From Galeruca laticollis (lineage: Eukaryota; Arthropoda; Insecta; Coleoptera; Chrysomelidae), in contig OY998184.1 in NCBI GenBank assembly GCA_963921935.1, positions 31,939,256 through 32,003,255 of the forward strand: 64,000 bases of DNA, read 5' to 3'. Below are positions 1 through 10,983 of the stretch, one piece after another (the first letter of the stretch is position 1; every line of letters begins with the position of its first letter). Made by a program: the position numbers and the translations under genes. The notes under the pieces are model-generated. The model searched no databases. It was not told the DNA's origin and saw only the letters and a list, made by a program, of their open reading frames with translations.

Positions 1-116
1 TCGGGTTTGTGGAGGGAAGTAAGCTTTTGAATTCGTTCTATGCAAGGATAAAATCCATCGCAATTCCATTGTAGGACAGTGAATACTTAAAGAGGATAAG
101 AGAAGAGGTAAAATGT

Positions 117-1895
117 TTAGTGGGATATTATCGAGGACTCAGATGAGTTGTAGTCGTCAGTAGTCGTGTCACCGAAATAAGTGTAGGAATCAGGATCTAG
201 CTTGGATTTAATTTTGTTTTGCAGACGTGTTAAGCGATTTTTTGAGAAGCGTTTACTAGAAGCAGTGTAGAGAGTAATCAGGTCTTGGAGTATGGAGGAA
301 ATATCAGAAGTGAACTTATTGGCTTCAGTAAGTGGATCAGACATCCCAATAGTATTTTCAAGGAAAGCAGTCAGTTGGGTTTCGGTAAGTGAGAGAGGAC
401 TAGGCAAATCAGAGCGTATTTTGTGAATAGTGGAACGAGTTGTAGAGTTTAAAACATGATTCTCAGGTACATAGGATTTTGATTTTCTGGTTTTATTTAT
501 AAAGGGTTTTTCATGGGTTTGCGATAAATCGGGTGCAGAAGGGGAGATTGTATTTGGGCGAAAAAAGTTGCTGGTTTCGGAGGGTAAAAGAGTTGGGGAA
601 GCCAGGCTGCTATCAATAGAGTGCGGTCTTTTCGAACCAGGTTTTGGTGATGGTACGTAGGATAGGTCAGAAGGATCAAGGAGATCATCGGTAATGGTTT
701 GGGTATTATTTACAATGCAGTCATCAGTAGAGAGGGAAAGATCATGTAAGGGTTCAATAGCTGCAACATTTATTTGGACAGGGAAGGATGTACTGAAATC
801 GGTGCAAGAGTCAGCGGTGTGATTTGGTTGCTTACAGAGAAAGTATTCTAATTTATCAGTATTTGGGCGAAGAAAGTTGCTGTTTTCGGGGGGTAAAAGA
901 GTTGGGGAAGCCAGGTTGCTATCAATAGAATGCGGTCTTATCGAACCAGGTTTTGGTGATGGTACGTAGGATAGGTCAGAAGGATCAAGGAGGTCATCGG
1001 TGATGGTTTGGGTATTATTTACAATGCAGTCAGCAGTAGAGAGGGAAAGATCATGTAAGGGTTCAATAGCTGCAATATTTAATTGGGCAGGGAAGGATGT
1101 ACTGAAATCGGTGCAAGAGTCAGCGGTGTGATTTGGTTGATTACAAAGTATTCTTATTTATTAGTATTTGGGCGAAGAAAGTTGCTGTTTTCGGGGGGTA
1201 AAAGAGTTGGGGAAGCCAGGCTGCTATCGATAGAATGCGGTCTTATCGAACCAGGTTTTGGTGATGGTACGTAGGATAGGTCAGAAGGATCAAGGAGGCC
1301 ATCGGTGATGGTTTGGGTATTATTTACAATGCAGTCAGCAGTAGAGAGGAAAAAAACATGTAAGGGTTCAAAAGATGCAATATTTAATTGGGCGGGGAAG
1401 GATGTACTGAAATCGGTGCAAGATTTAGCGGTGTGATTTGGTTGCTTACAGAGAAAGTATTCTAATTTATCAGTCGAAATAAAAATTCAGTGAGGGATGT
1501 TTTCATGGATGATAAGTATTGATGTTTGATCCGGGATTATATAAGTCACCCTTCGGAAGCTCATAACATGAGCATACGTATCGTCGGGGGTGCCGCATCT
1601 AACATGAGTGATGAGCGTAATGTTTTTTAATCCGAGGTCGAGGAGAGTTTTTCCAATCAGAGATTAAAATTCTTTTAGATGGAGAAATAAGTCTACGAAT
1701 AGGTATAATTTGAGAGTTGATTGTTATGTTGGGAGTGGTTTTTAGGAGGTTTTCAATTAGTTCGGTAGAGGATAAATATATGCAAATACGGCCATGGACA
1801 ATCCGAGATGCAAAATGGACATTTTTGGGAGAAATAATGCTGTCAGTTGCTTTAATGTAGTCTAAGATGACGGAGTAAGGAATAGATTGCATCAC
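117..1895 (-). pseudogene. LINE ORF1 (gag-like) relic
   Basis: Reading the minus strand from about 1895 downward gives a gag-like ORF1 of a non-LTR retrotransposon. The first block (1895-1599) contains the run HFASRIVHGRICIYLSS and then IPIRRLISPSKRI, which fits the RNA-binding ORF1 family common in insect LINEs. In another frame (about 1610-1490) it continues with ITHVRCGTPDDTYAHVMSF and RRVTYI, followed by a zinc-knuckle-like FLCKQPNHTAxSC whose first cysteine is missing. The tail (407-117) has no recognised domain. At least one frameshift near 1600 and a stop near 1490 break it. ORF1 proteins of this type coat the LINE RNA. The matching reverse transcriptase ORF would lie upstream of position 1 and is not in the window. 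Family assignment is from memory of ORF1 motifs, so the clade is uncertain. Confidence 0.6.
550..1475 (-). repeat. Three tandem ~307-bp units inside LINE ORF1
   Basis: Three head-to-tail copies begin near 551, 860 and 1164, each opening with TATTTGGGCGAA(A/G)AAAG and spaced 309 and about 305 bp. The third runs to about 1475. The copies are nearly identical apart from scattered substitutions and small indels. On the minus strand each unit spans about 102 codons and includes the knuckle-like CKQPNHTADSC run, so the array multiplies a nucleic-acid-binding motif and the linker after it. Confidence 0.9.
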
Positions 1896-3043
1896 TTTAG
1901 AGGGTGTTGGGGACGAGGGCGCTTTACTAATGGTAGCAGCTGCATATGATCGATGTGTTTATGGCTTGAGATGTATTCTGAATTCAATTGACGGTGGAAG
2001 TGTTAAGGGAGTGAGACGGTAGATGGGCCGCACTGCGATTCTGTTTAGTAAAATCGCAGATATGAGGAGAGGGACAGCTGTATTTGAGTTCTCATTTGGA
2101 GAACAGTTTATTCAAATTGAGAAATATATATAGCATATGCCTTGTACCAAAAAAATATAACAGGTTATCAAAGATTAAAAAACAAATTTCTCCTCCGTTG
2201 AGAGATTTAGTGATTAAGGCAAGAATTTAAATTATGAAAAGTCCTATAAATCACTGTACTATAATAAGCATGTAGTCTTACGTAATAAAATAGTAGTAAA
2301 AGTATGCCGGTGCCTTCTTCAGTGGATTTTTGTTAAATTGGAATGAACTCACCCAAGTTCGAAGACGGCTTCAGACCCTATCTTTTAGACTAGAGATTTA
2401 TTTTGCTGAACTCCATCCATCTTGAAGAAATCACATCTAGAACATGCGGCGAACACGTTCATCAACGATATCAATCATGCCGAAATCTCGAGTAGAGGGT
2501 GGTGAATAGCTCAAAATGCCACTTCCTCCCTCAAAGGACTCAGGCGGATAATCAGGGTGTCAATATAACTACTTCTAGACATTCAAGTTTACCATGTGGT
2601 TAAGTCCAAAATGGCTGCCTCTATATTAGACTTGTGTTCAAAGAAAAATATACCGATGATGAAAAATTAATAGGTCGGTGAATCTGGAATTAATGTACCA
2701 CTCAACGACTGTAGTATTTTAAGAAAAATGTTTAGTATGGTTACCTCCTTGTGAGCAATGGAATATCTCCTGTACAAATAACGAGCTCCGAACCCAATCG
2801 AGGTGACTTAGTGAATATCAGATTTATGTAGTACCCTATTACGAATAAGGCGTTCGCCATAAAGGTATTACCAAACAAAGATTAAAATCAACGACAAAGT
2901 TTATTTATTTCATATCTGAAGCCATTCTAAAACTTCGTGTACTCGGTGTATGAACTGTTCACGAAAAATAACCTCATTCAAATATAAACATTGTATGGAA
3001 AGAAACACCTAAATGGTTTCACCACTATCCAATACTAGTAAGT
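1896..3043. other. No recognised gene
   Basis: The first ~140 bases continue the upstream coding frame of the LINE ORF1 on the minus strand. Beyond about 2100 I see only AT-rich sequence with no long frame, no clear repeat and no RNA gene. Confidence 0.5.
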
Positions 3044-3322
3044 CTATTGAATAAAAAAAAGTATTGGCCTCTTCTTCCTCTTATATAAGTATTTTCTTAG
3101 TATAAACTGAATAAAAGGTCAGCGAATACTTCATGTAAAAGGGATTACTTATGGCCAGAATGGTTTGAAGTAGTTACTTAAGATATAAGGATTTTTCCAG
3201 TACTGCCTTATTTTTATTTGAATAAAAATAAGATCTGTCTTAAATTAGTAAGTTATAACTTGACGATTTTTAAGGTACCTATAAAGCATTCTTTTTTCCT
3301 ACGGTAGTTGCTAGTGTTAAAC

Positions 3323-4333
3323 ATGGTGGACTTCATAAATGTTCGTAACAGGAAGAGGTATAGGAAGAGATGAAGCATCAGTCCAAGCAAATCTAAGCTC
3401 TTGTTGCGTTTAGAAAGTGAAAGTGTAGACTATATTTTGGATTATTTTTTACCAGAGAAAGGTGAATCCAGAGGAGGTGCACTTGCATCTCGGCAAAATA
3501 TGGAGATATTCCTACGATATGTTAGTGATACCGGATTTCAAACAGGTATTGGTGAAGATTTTGGCGTACATCATACTACAGTATGCAAAACCATAAGTGA
3601 AGTAGCTGATTGTATATTAGAAATAGCTCACCATTGGATAGAATTTCCATCTAATCTAGATACCACGGAAGAAGCAAGAATTAAATGGTTGAATCGATTC
3701 CAAATTCCTACAGTCATTGGTGCTGTAGATTGCACTCGTGTTCAAATTAAAAAATCACCAGAATTTGGCTATGATTTTATTACCAGAAAAGGATTTGCTA
3801 GCATAAATGTGCAAGTAACTTGTGATGTTAATGAATTTATTAAAAGTGTAGACGCTCAATGGCCTGGAAGTGTTCACGATTCCAGAATTTGGAGTTCCGT
3901 ATATGAAAATGTGGCAAGATTTCGGGGTAATTTCTGCCTTCTCGGAGATAGTGGATATGGAATTGCTCCTTGGCTATTAACACCTTTTAAAAATCCTCAA
4001 AACCGAATTGAAGAATTATTCAATATCACTCACTCCAAGGAAAGAGTTGTAACTGAGAGAGTTTTTGGACAAGTAAAGCAAAGGTTTCCCATTCTAGAAC
4101 ACAAGGTTAAAACGTCTTTGTCAAAAGTTCCAAAAATTATTGTTTGCTATGCTGTTTTACATAACATTAGCAAGCATTTACGAGATGATTTTGAGTTTGC
4201 ATTAGATGAAATGGAAAGTCTTGGAGACTCCGATTACGTGTGTGATGAAGCTGAAAATAGTACTACTATCCGTCAGAGAAGTACTGAGAAACGTCAAGAA
4301 ATACTGGAGACAATGTTCGGTGATAATATTTAA
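3323..4333 (+). pseudogene. Harbinger transposase (HARBI1-like, DDE_Tnp_4)
   Basis: The nuclease of the element, which cuts and rejoins DNA together with its Myb-like partner. An ATG at 3323 opens a frame that hits a TGA at 3371 and then stays open to 4333 in the same frame. The catalytic acids are visible: GAVDCTRV, LLGDSGYG and TERVFGQVKQRFP (D, D, E). They are flanked by the family signature WPGSVHDSRIW. The body after the stop is 310 codons and looks collinear with HARBI1-family proteins. The single in-frame TGA near the N-terminus is the only break seen. An unannotated intron or a downstream non-ATG start is the alternative to calling it dead. Confidence 0.8.
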
Positions 4334-4581
4334 ATACTAACCCAAGTTAAAGCTGGATGTTAAATGTAGACTGTCATACTGAATGTGTTTAAATAAAGCA
4401 GTTTTCTGATTTTTATAGTTATTTCATTAACAATTTTCCGTTTTTTTATTGTATTTTATTAAATTACAAAGTGCAAACACAAAATTTTTTTACACAAAGT
4501 TCCTAATGTAAAAACTAACATAATATATACAAAACAGAAATGCATATTTTTTAGTTACAGTTTTGACAGGTTTCTGGTTCA

Positions 4582-5280
4582 CTACAAGTCTATATATCCT
4601 CGTAATTCTGATAGAATGCCGCTTGAACTTCCCTCTTGTCTCCCTAAGTTACTTTCAGGATCATGGTTTGGCTGATTTGTCAGTCTGTCTATCATGAGTT
4701 GTTCTTTCTTGGCTTGCAATCTAGCGAGATTTAATTGCTCAAGTAGAACAAGGCGTTGCATTTCTTGCGTTGACAAGTTTTTTGTTTCTGCAGTTTCTTG
4801 TTTCATTCTTTCCTGGGGCCGCTTTTGTACAGTGTTTGTAGGTGACGGCAATAACTGTGTATTCATATTAATTTCCGTAGAATTGTGTGGAGTATTTCCT
4901 TTATCATTCTCTGTTCCAATAGAACATGCACCAGGAATTTTTACAAAAACTGGATTTTTTCCATAATTCCAAAGTTTTAAAAACTCTTCTTCCCATACTT
5001 GTAGTTTATTTTTTTTATTCCCGGTTAGATTTTTATCAGTTTTTTTCTTCACGTCTGTTTTCAGATTATTGAAGATTTTTTTCAACTTTTCAACAGTAGT
5101 ATTTGTGCCAGACATTTTGATAAATTCGTCTTTGAGATCTTTGCATGCCTTTTCTTTAGCTTGAACAATAGTAGGAATACTTGATTTATTCATAAGAACC
5201 TTATAATTTTTTAGCAATTTGACAAACATAAGTCTGTAACCGCCAATTTTTACCTGCAGTTCTTCCTCACTCGAAGACAT
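4582..5280 (-). CDS. Harbinger Myb/MADF-like DNA-binding protein
   Basis: An uninterrupted 232-codon frame starting with ATG at 5280. The N-terminal ~110 residues form a charged helical Myb/SANT-like region (residues around LKDEFIKMSG, LKKIFNNLKTDVKKK, and a W in KLQVWEEEFLKLW). A polar linker and a C-terminal Gln/Leu/Lys-rich helix (RLVLLEQLNLARLQAKKEQL) follow, likely a coiled coil. Known Harbinger partners bind the element ends and bring the transposase into the nucleus. It converges on the transposase gene with about 250 bp between the stop codons. No breaks were seen, so this is the better preserved half of the element. Confidence 0.7.
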   Translation of the reverse strand: MSSSEEELQVKIGGYRLMFVKLLKNYKVLMNKSSIPTIVQAKEKACKDLKDEFIKMSGTNTTVEKLKKIFNNLKTDVKKKTDKNLTGNKKNKLQVWEEEFLKLWNYGKNPVFVKIPGACSIGTENDKGNTPHNSTEINMNTQLLPSPTNTVQKRPQERMKQETAETKNLSTQEMQRLVLLEQLNLARLQAKKEQLMIDRLTNQPNHDPESNLGRQEGSSSGILSELRGYIDL

Positions 5281-5577
5281 GATTGCGATGAATAGACCTA
5301 TACAACGCTTAAACTTGAAAACAAATGCTTACTTGCACACATGTCACGACTTGTTTAGTATGAATGTTTGTTTACGCAACGAAAAAAGTTAACACTTGTA
5401 AATATAAGTAAGTACTTATAAGTAATCACTCAAAATTCAAAAGATTTTTCCAGTATTTAATTTCGAGAGAGTTCTAGTTTTTATTCGAATGAAAATACGT
5501 ATTAGCTTCTACTTAGAAGTTTTAGCTTTTTCTTATAAGTTATGACTCGCAACTTAATACTTTTTTTATTCAATAGA

Positions 5578-6169
5578 GTCAATAATTTTTAATTATATAT
5601 GTAATCAAAGTTTTAATTTTTTAGGAACTAAACTACTGTTCAAGATGCAATCACCTCAATCACCTGCGGTAATTAATCACAATAATACTTTGTGAACATA
5701 ATTTAGTAATTGTCTAAGCTGATTATTGATTTAAAATAAAATATATTTGAAAGTAGACACACATTCATTTCTCAATGCTTTAGGCAAGTCTGAATGTTAC
5801 ACAATATTCGCTCGATGAATAAAGTTTACACACTTACCGGACTATTGTTGTCAATTTAATTTCACAAAAACCAAAATCAACTCGTGAATGACTTAATCTT
5901 GAGAATGAATAAATATTGATATTTCAGGATATTCGAAATTACGTACTTTGTTAGACATTTTTGGAATCAGCTCAGCAAGGGAAATCTGCAAATGAAAAAA
6001 AGGGAAGTCTTCTATTATAAAAAACATTTGTTGCTGACTTCATCACTCAAAGTGTATTCACCCTGCACCATCAGTAAGTTAAAAACAAAAATCGACATGT
6101 CTCGGTATTTTTTCATCTTACTGTTCATTCATCTAATAAAGAATTAATGCGTATTCAAAAAGTTATGAA
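5578..6169. other. Non-coding, nothing recognised
   Basis: AT-rich sequence between the Harbinger element and a degenerate minisatellite. No open frame of note, no recognised repeat family. Confidence 0.5.
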
Positions 6170-6400
6170 AACTTTCGAGAAATTACGTGCATTCTTCAGA
6201 AAATTATTTAATCACAGAAAAAGTTTCTAATATACCAGAAAGATCCAGAACGTCACCAAACTTCGGAGAAATTTCACGAATTGTCTGGAAAAATCCGAAA
6301 CGTGATCAAAATAATGAAAAATTGATCGAATTTTTCAGAAAGATTCAGAATGTTAACAAAATTTTGAGAAATTGCTTGAATTTACCAGAAAGTATCAGAA
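6170..6400. repeat. Degenerate ~50-bp tandem repeat
   Basis: The phrase (C/T)CAGAAAGATYCAGAA or a close variant recurs at about 6235, 6286, 6336 and 6384. It is followed each time by an AAC-rich stretch and a GAGAAATT(G/T)-like stretch, giving a ~50-51 bp period. Roughly four diverged units. Confidence 0.65.
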
Positions 6401-6657
6401 ATTTATTCAGTTTTCAAGTTTTCGATTATGCTGACTTTTTTCTAGATATAATTTAATTATGTGTTTTTTTGGTGAACCCTATTAGTGACCAACCTGTTAG
6501 GACTGAAGCGGTGATTTAGAGAATTCAAATACCGTTTTGAATTAAAAATTTCACTTATCCCCGACACAACAACTGGTATGCGACGTGAAATATTATATAT
6601 TGTTCTTTATTTTACTTGCCTTGCTAGTTTTAATACAGTTCTTGTGCGAGTATCGTA

Positions 6658-7091
6658 ATGCAAATGCATATCTCGATTGTCTTAGTAACGGTGTTCGTCG
6701 TTAGATTACGCGCTAATTTGTTTCAAGAATGCGCGAAATTATACAATCCCCGACACTATATGAGTCACTTGCCATCTCTGCACTTACCCTACATAGGAGA
6801 CGTTCCTATCCCTAATAATATACCACCTATAAAACCTTCTGCAGTCGTGAAAACTAAAGCTGTCAAAGTTATCACTACGTACGTATATAAAAATCCGGTG
6901 TGCATTAAATACACGAAGAAAAAAGGGATGTGCAAGCAGGACAATACTATTAAACATAAAGGGGACTATGAACAATTGGTGACAAAGGAATATTTTGTTG
7001 AAAATCGTAAAAGTAGAAATTTCGAGGGGATTAATAGACATAAAAGAGAGTTCAATAATGGTTATGGAGAAAGGGATGATAATGATAACAG
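6658..7091 (+). CDS. Secreted Cys-containing host protein, exon 1
   Basis: The start at 6658 (second ATG at 6664) gives a hydrophobic leader (SIVLVTVFVV, residues about 5-14) typical of a signal peptide. A basic mature region follows: VKVITTYVYKNP then CIKYTKKKGMC (residues 75-103), and near the exon end NRHKRE, a possible proprotein-convertase site. The frame would stop at 7093, but a consensus donor AACAG|GTAAAT ends the exon at 7091 after two bases of an Arg codon. Exon 2 at 27814 completes that codon, giving a 274-residue protein. No family is recognised with confidence. It resembles uncharacterised insect secreted proteins with Thr/Val-rich strands before a cysteine pair. A TATA-like stretch lies at about 6590-6600. 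Alternatively, TTTTAATACAG ending at about 6638 could be an acceptor for an upstream 5'UTR exon. Confidence 0.7.
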
Positions 7092-7230
7092 GTAAATTTT
7101 TTATTTTTCATTTACCATATGTATAAAATTCATTTTAAACATATACATTTCAAGATAAGTTCTACCTATTTGCTGATTGTTCTTACAGAGCACATCCCGT
7201 CAGTTTAATACATTCATTTCATTGATATGT

Positions 7231-7370
7231 TTTAAAGATGTTAGAATCACAATGGAATGTTGGAGTTGTTATCCCACGTCATTAAATATATTTCAATAAA
7301 TTTTAAAAATGTTTGAATAACAATGGAATGTTGTAGTTGTTTGTTATCACGTGTCATTAAATATAATCAT
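7231..7370. repeat. Two-copy ~74-bp direct repeat
   Basis: The phrase CAATGGAATGTTG(G/T)AGTTGTT occurs at about 7250 and 7322. Both copies are preceded by TTTAAA(G/A)ATGT and followed by a CACGT..CATTAAATATA stretch. The second copy abuts the left end of the pogo-like element at 7372. Confidence 0.75.
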
Positions 7371-7599
7371 AGGGTAAGTGAACATAATTCCGACACTATA
7401 AGAAAGCAAACTAAAGAAAACAATGATAAAATGTAGGATACTTGATATGGACAGGGATGAGTTGCGCGCAGCGGTCATTTTATACGTGAATACGAGTAAG
7501 AACTCCAAAATTAGGAGCTGAATTGCGCGCAACAAGATAAACACAAAATTAAAGAGACAAGGAAATATAAAAAAAATTAAATGGTGAAGGTATTTGTAC

Positions 7600-7957
7600 A
7601 TTTATTTCAGGAATAATAAGACACGGATTTTACAAAAGTTTTTAAGTCGATTATATTGGTTTTATATAGATGTCTATTAAAATGTGCATGAAACGATTCA
7701 CATGCGTTAGTGGAACGTATAACAATTGATGACATTTCTGCCCATAATATGGGAGGCAACTTAGATTACTCATCAATATAATTTTAGACCAAATAATTAG
7801 AAAATTCAGGCACTGAAATATTTTCTGGTTTATCTGGCATTAAATGAAAACAAAATATTCCAGACGTTGGAAAAATAGCTTTAACAGCCAAATGTATGGC
7901 AATCTCAAAGTTAATAATAATTTTTTTTGGATTTAAACAAAGTTCAAACCTATTATA
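7600..7957 (-). pseudogene. MULE transposase, C-terminal part (broken)
   Basis: Minus-strand translation gives NPKKIIINFEIAIHLAVKAI near 7930-7870. Further on it reads YIDE, then PPILWAEM, then STNACESFHAHFNRHLY. This order is the characteristic C-terminal half of insect FLYWCH-MULE proteins. Two in-frame stops and a frameshift at the upper end show decay. It is the continuation of the fragment at 10984-11695. The two are separated by the IS630/mariner element whose TA target duplication sits exactly at 7956-7957 and 10984-10985. Confidence 0.75.
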
Positions 7958-8269
7958 GTATGTACAAAAAGTACGAGGAGTAATAAACCCTAATTAAGTA
8001 TGCAAAACCTTTACAGGGAGCACCATGAAATTTTTGATAAATCTCTTACTTTAAATTACATTTCTTCCGTAAATCTAAAAACCAGGTAGATCGACCCCGT
8101 ATTTGTTTCAGTTGTAGCAAAATTTAGGGTTTATTAATTGTTAAAGGATTAGCAGATAAGCAATAACGCAATGCAGTGGTGTGTATTTTGGGAAAAAAAT
8201 ACGTTTTAAATTATAATATAATAAAAAATGAAAAGAAATAATTATTGGAATACATTTATTACTTACATT

Positions 8270-9585
8270 TTATTCTATATCCGACTCGGAAGAGGAAGAA
8301 TCGTTGTTGACATTAATAATAATAGGGTCGATTAAATCATCACAAATATTGTCAATTTTCCACATATTTGCCTCTACTTTGATAACATGCTCGATACAGT
8401 TTGTCCAATTTTCCTTACTCACATGACTTACAGCACTCTCAAACAATTTCACAACATCGTTTATTTTACAAGTAGTATTTTTTTTCCAACTTCCCCCTTT
8501 ACCTGAGCCCATATTAATTCTATGGGATCAAGTTCACAATGATAAGAGGGAAGTCGAAGAACTGATATACCACGAGAAGAAGCCATTTCTTCTACAATGT
8601 AGGTTTTGTAGTTATTATTGTTCATTTTTGCAATTCTGTAAAGTTCTTCCCTTAGTGGATCTTTTGGAAACTTGATATTTTTCGAAATAAGCCACTCCAA
8701 AAGCTCTGATTTACGCCAACGACTTGTGGGCAATGCTTCTCGTAACCGTGAATGGTAACTTGCGTTGTCCATAACAATAACAGCCCCTTTTGGAATCAGA
8801 TCCAACATTTGAACAAACCATTCCTCGAAGACATCCCCATTCATATCTTCGTGATAGTCCCCCGTGCGTTTTGAAATAAAAGTTAATAATCCACCATCAA
8901 CAAAACCTTCAGAACTTCCAACATGGACAATGATAAGTCTTTTTCCTTTTCTTTCCTGCCTTCCGCTTTTAATGTTTTCATCTTGCCAAGATTTGGAAAC
9001 TGTATATCCAGCATTTATCCATGTTTCGTCTAAGTAGAAGATTTTCAAATTTTGTTCTCTGGCATGTCGAATGCTTCTTAAATAGTCTCTTCTCCAAAAA
9101 ACTATTTCCGGTTTATCTATCAAGAGAGATTTTCTATTATGTTTTGTATATCTGAAACCCACATCTTTCAAAAATTTGCATAATGTCATTCTGGAGAATT
9201 TTGGATAGTCCGTATCTTCTTGCACTGATGTCATAATTTTGTCAAGTGTTGGAATTTCCTTTCGTAAGTAAAATCCATGGACTTTACGCCTTAGTCTTTG
9301 TTTTAATGACTTATCGATCTCAATTGGTTTTCGGCCTGAAGGAGTTTTAGGGGGTTGAAGAGTTCCATTCTTGCTTTCTTTTAGTAATCTATAAATTGTT
9401 GATTTAGCAACACACAACATAGCAGCCGTTAATTCCACAATATCATCAACACATGCACTTGGATCCTTGTTTTTCAATGATATATAACAATTCAATATCA
9501 GAATTTTTTCATTTAAAGATAATGGACCTGTTTTTGGTCGTTTAGATGGTCCTTGGCTTATCGACATTGTTTGGTACTTGCACAA
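8270..9585 (-). pseudogene. IS630/Tc1/mariner transposase, copy A
   Basis: Cut-and-paste transposase of about 450 codons. An N-terminal helix-turn-helix (residues about 20-70, with VAKSTIYRLLKES) is followed by a linker and second HTH (about 75-150). The DDE core has YLDETWIN, VIVMDNASYHS and YHCELDPIELIW. I count 82 residues between the second D and the E. The C-terminus is acidic (SSSSESDIE), as in the other copies. The first possible start is ATG at 9585, and a second ATG at 9567 in the same frame is equally plausible. The only break found is a one-base shift in a T-run near 8470, which moves the last ~75 residues into another frame. Otherwise the gene is intact and is the best copy of this family in the window. 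Confidence 0.85.
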
Positions 9586-10139
9586 TTAACATTCAACAAA
9601 TGTTTGAAATATATTCCAACTGTTTACAATATTATGACAACCATACAACTTTACTCAAAGAACTAATACTAAGTACTGATTTAATGTACCTACTTTCTTT
9701 TAAAATAATATTCCCGATAATGTTTCTAAGAAAACTGGGTTGTTTGGAAAATCCCTCTCAATAATCGAATAATCTGTAAATAGGTGTAACCGTATTAAGC
9801 CGATTACAGTAGGCCACTTGCCATTTAAAATTTCTGAGAAAAATTCCCCAAACACTACATATAGGAGTAATACAAATAAAAAATATTATTAATAAACGGG
9901 CATATCCGAACTCTGCCACAAAATAAAATTTTACCTGACTTGTATCAATTTGAGGATTACTGAAATGTTCGAACTGTGCCGCAACCATTTAGTTTAATCC
10001 TATTAGAATCATTAGGGTTTATAATAGAAGAAATCGGAGGCCCATAGAATTATGTATATTTCTGAAAGGTTTCAAAGATTTCTTGAAATAAATATTTTGA
10101 AGAAATCTTGATTGTTTTGATCGATATTTAGGGGATTAG

Positions 10140-10934
10140 GGGAAGGATGTTGATGCACTTACACTATTGCCTAAAAATCAGGAAGAAGTATTTAATAGTG
10201 TTCGTGAATTACAATTACGAACGAACCGAGAAGAGGAATTTCTATTAACAGCAGACCAGGTATTTAAAATTATTGTGTTCTCCTGTTTTTCCAACCTTAA
10301 TTTTTTATGTAATTCGGATTGTATTTTGATGGATGGGACTTTTAAATACTGTTCAACTTTTTTTTACCAAATGTTTACCATTCATGGTTTTAAAAACGGC
10401 TATTTCGTACCTCTTGTTTTTTGTTTGCTGCCGGACAAATCAAGTCAAACATATTCAAATTTGTTTTTAATTTTAAGACAAAAATGTAAAGAAGTAGGCT
10501 TAAATTTTCAACCTAAAGAAGTCGTAAAAGATTTTGAACTAAGCATTCATAACGCTATATATGAATGTTTTGGCAGAGATCAAATTCTTTTTGGTTGTAA
10601 ATTTCATCTCTGTCAAGCTTGGTTTCGTAAGATTCAGGAGTTTCATTTGGTACAAGAGTACAGACAGAAAGGTTCTGTAATTGGCGAATACTTAAAAGTA
10701 CATTTCGGTATTGTGTATCTTAGTCCTGAGGAAGTTGTAGAATTTTTTTATAATGAACTACATTTTTTGCTTCCGAATGACCTCTACCTCTATCACTTTT
10801 TTTTATTAAAATTAGTACATCCCGTTACCTCTGACCTAAATCGTATATTCTTTAGCATAGCTGCAACTCATTCGTTCAATACAAAATGTACCTTACGGTA
10901 TACCCTCTTAAAATATATTTTGGTACGTCTATGA
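10140..10934 (+). pseudogene. MULE transposase fragment carried inside copy A
   Basis: Plus-strand MULE core: FSCFSNLNFLCNSDCILMDG then TFKYCSTFFYQMFTIHG, LVFCLLPDKS, VVKDFELSIHNAIYECFG and FGCKFHLCQAWFRKIQ. The catalytic DGTF and FHLCQAW signatures are both present. It lacks the FLYWCH zinc finger, a start codon and the C-terminal SFH block. After about residue 210 the similarity fades close to the right inverted repeat of the host element. It differs substantially from the minus-strand MULE next to it, so it is a second, independent MULE lineage in opposite orientation. Whether it was captured by the IS630/mariner element or inserted into it cannot be told, since no MULE ends are seen. Confidence 0.75.
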
Positions 10935-10983
10935 AATCTACTTAAATGAATGATTTATTACTCCTCGTACTTTTTGTACATAC

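Larger units (their letters stand above)
3044..5577 (+). mobile_element. Harbinger (PIF/Harbinger) DNA transposon, two genes
   Basis: A ~2.5 kb element bounded by imperfect inverted repeats: CTATTGAATAAAAAA at 3044 and its complement ending at about 5576. Both continue into a further GTATT. Inside are two convergent genes: a HARBI1-type nuclease on the plus strand and a Myb/MADF-like DNA-binding protein on the minus strand, the hallmark pair of Harbinger elements. The expected 3-bp target duplication could not be fixed unambiguously. Additional inward similarity (GGATTTTTCCAGTA at about 3190, and its match on the same strand near 5445) suggests subterminal motifs. Confidence 0.8.
7958..10983 (-). 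mobile_element. IS630/Tc1/mariner element, copy A (DD82E-like)
   Basis: Inverted ends of at least 30 bp start GTATGTACAAAAAGTACGAG and run into GGAGTAATAAA, flanked by TA on both sides. Inside the left end the phrase GTATGCAAAACC then ACAGGG matches the other two copies (48306 and 61962 ends), and the distance from the TA to GGAGTAATAAA is 19 bp in every copy. The transposase is at 8270-9585 on the minus strand. Between the transposase start and the right end lies a foreign MULE fragment (about 10140-10934). Copy A is diverged from copies B and C, so it is a sister subfamily. Confidence 0.85.

Noticed and set aside
4694..4966. Plus-strand frame with many cysteines opposite the Harbinger Myb-like gene
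   Set aside because: It is the antisense shadow of the better supported minus-strand gene.
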